Source of the DNA: Nitrospinia bacterium
Lineage (GTDB): Bacteria > Nitrospinota > Nitrospinia > Nitrospinales > JAJDAT01
Direction: 5' to 3'
NCBI GenBank assembly: GCA_029261715.1
Contig: JAJDAT010000025.1
Coordinates: forward strand, 62,001-126,000
Length of the DNA stretch: 64,000 bases
Position numbers and translations under genes: made by a program. The notes under the pieces were generated by a model. It had not been told where the DNA came from. It worked only from the letters and a program-made list of their open reading frames with translations, and ran no database searches. Position 1 is the stretch's first letter, and each line of letters begins with the position of its first letter. Of the stretch, positions 63,989-64,000 are shown piece after piece.

Positions 63989-64000
63989 TTTTTTAATAAA

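Overview
The window is a low-GC, Gram-negative chromosomal segment. Complex I subunits, an Amt transporter, MlaA, LolA-like and LpxL-like envelope proteins, many TPR proteins and a PCP-reductase/Mrp pair together suggest a marine, possibly nitrite-oxidising lineage such as Nitrospinota. No rRNA or nitrite oxidoreductase is present, so this placement is inference. No intact tRNA, rRNA or CRISPR array was found.

Layout. Positions 1-19,200 are accessory DNA: a truncated secretory protein at the edge, an IS481-type insertion sequence followed by stacked hairpins, a ParDE toxin-antitoxin pair, and two giant secreted beta-helix paralogues (one ending in an RHS core with a variable tip, the other in two LamG domains). 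These are followed by a SagB-SagB-aldo/keto-reductase fusion and an orphan protein with a CNF1-like Cys/His deamidase signature. Positions 19,300-37,400 are mostly housekeeping: TatA, a flippase-like protein, nuoE-nuoG-nuoD (no nuoF between them), a long TPR protein, amt, two secreted unknowns, a Zn-ribbon/PCP_red protein beside an Mrp ATPase, twin cyclic-nucleotide-binding-domain proteins, truA, a broken receiver-domain remnant and a nitroreductase. A frameshifted lipoprotein and mlaA follow.

Positions 39,700-55,100 hold the most remarkable system: an aryl-polyene (xanthomonadin/flexirubin-type) pigment cluster. It contains a UbiE-like methyltransferase, an FkbO/Hyg5/XanB2-type chorismatase, a flavin halogenase-like protein, ACP, membrane protein, acyl-AMP ligase, two hot-dog dehydratases, LolA-like carrier, MMPL exporter, ketosynthase, ketosynthase-like chain-length factor, ketoreductase, glycosyltransferase and LpxL-like acyltransferase. 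The proposed scheme is: chorismate is split to a hydroxybenzoate, which is activated and loaded on the ACP, extended by the KS/CLF-KR-DH set, possibly methylated or halogenated, then attached to a lipid and moved to the outer membrane by MMPL and LolA-like proteins.

Positions 55,400-64,000 are core metabolism: leuB-asd, a 760-residue coiled-coil protein, then mtnP-hemL-eno-ftsB in one direction. A decayed tRNA-Glu-like sequence lies at the cluster's right edge, next to the last glycosyltransferase.
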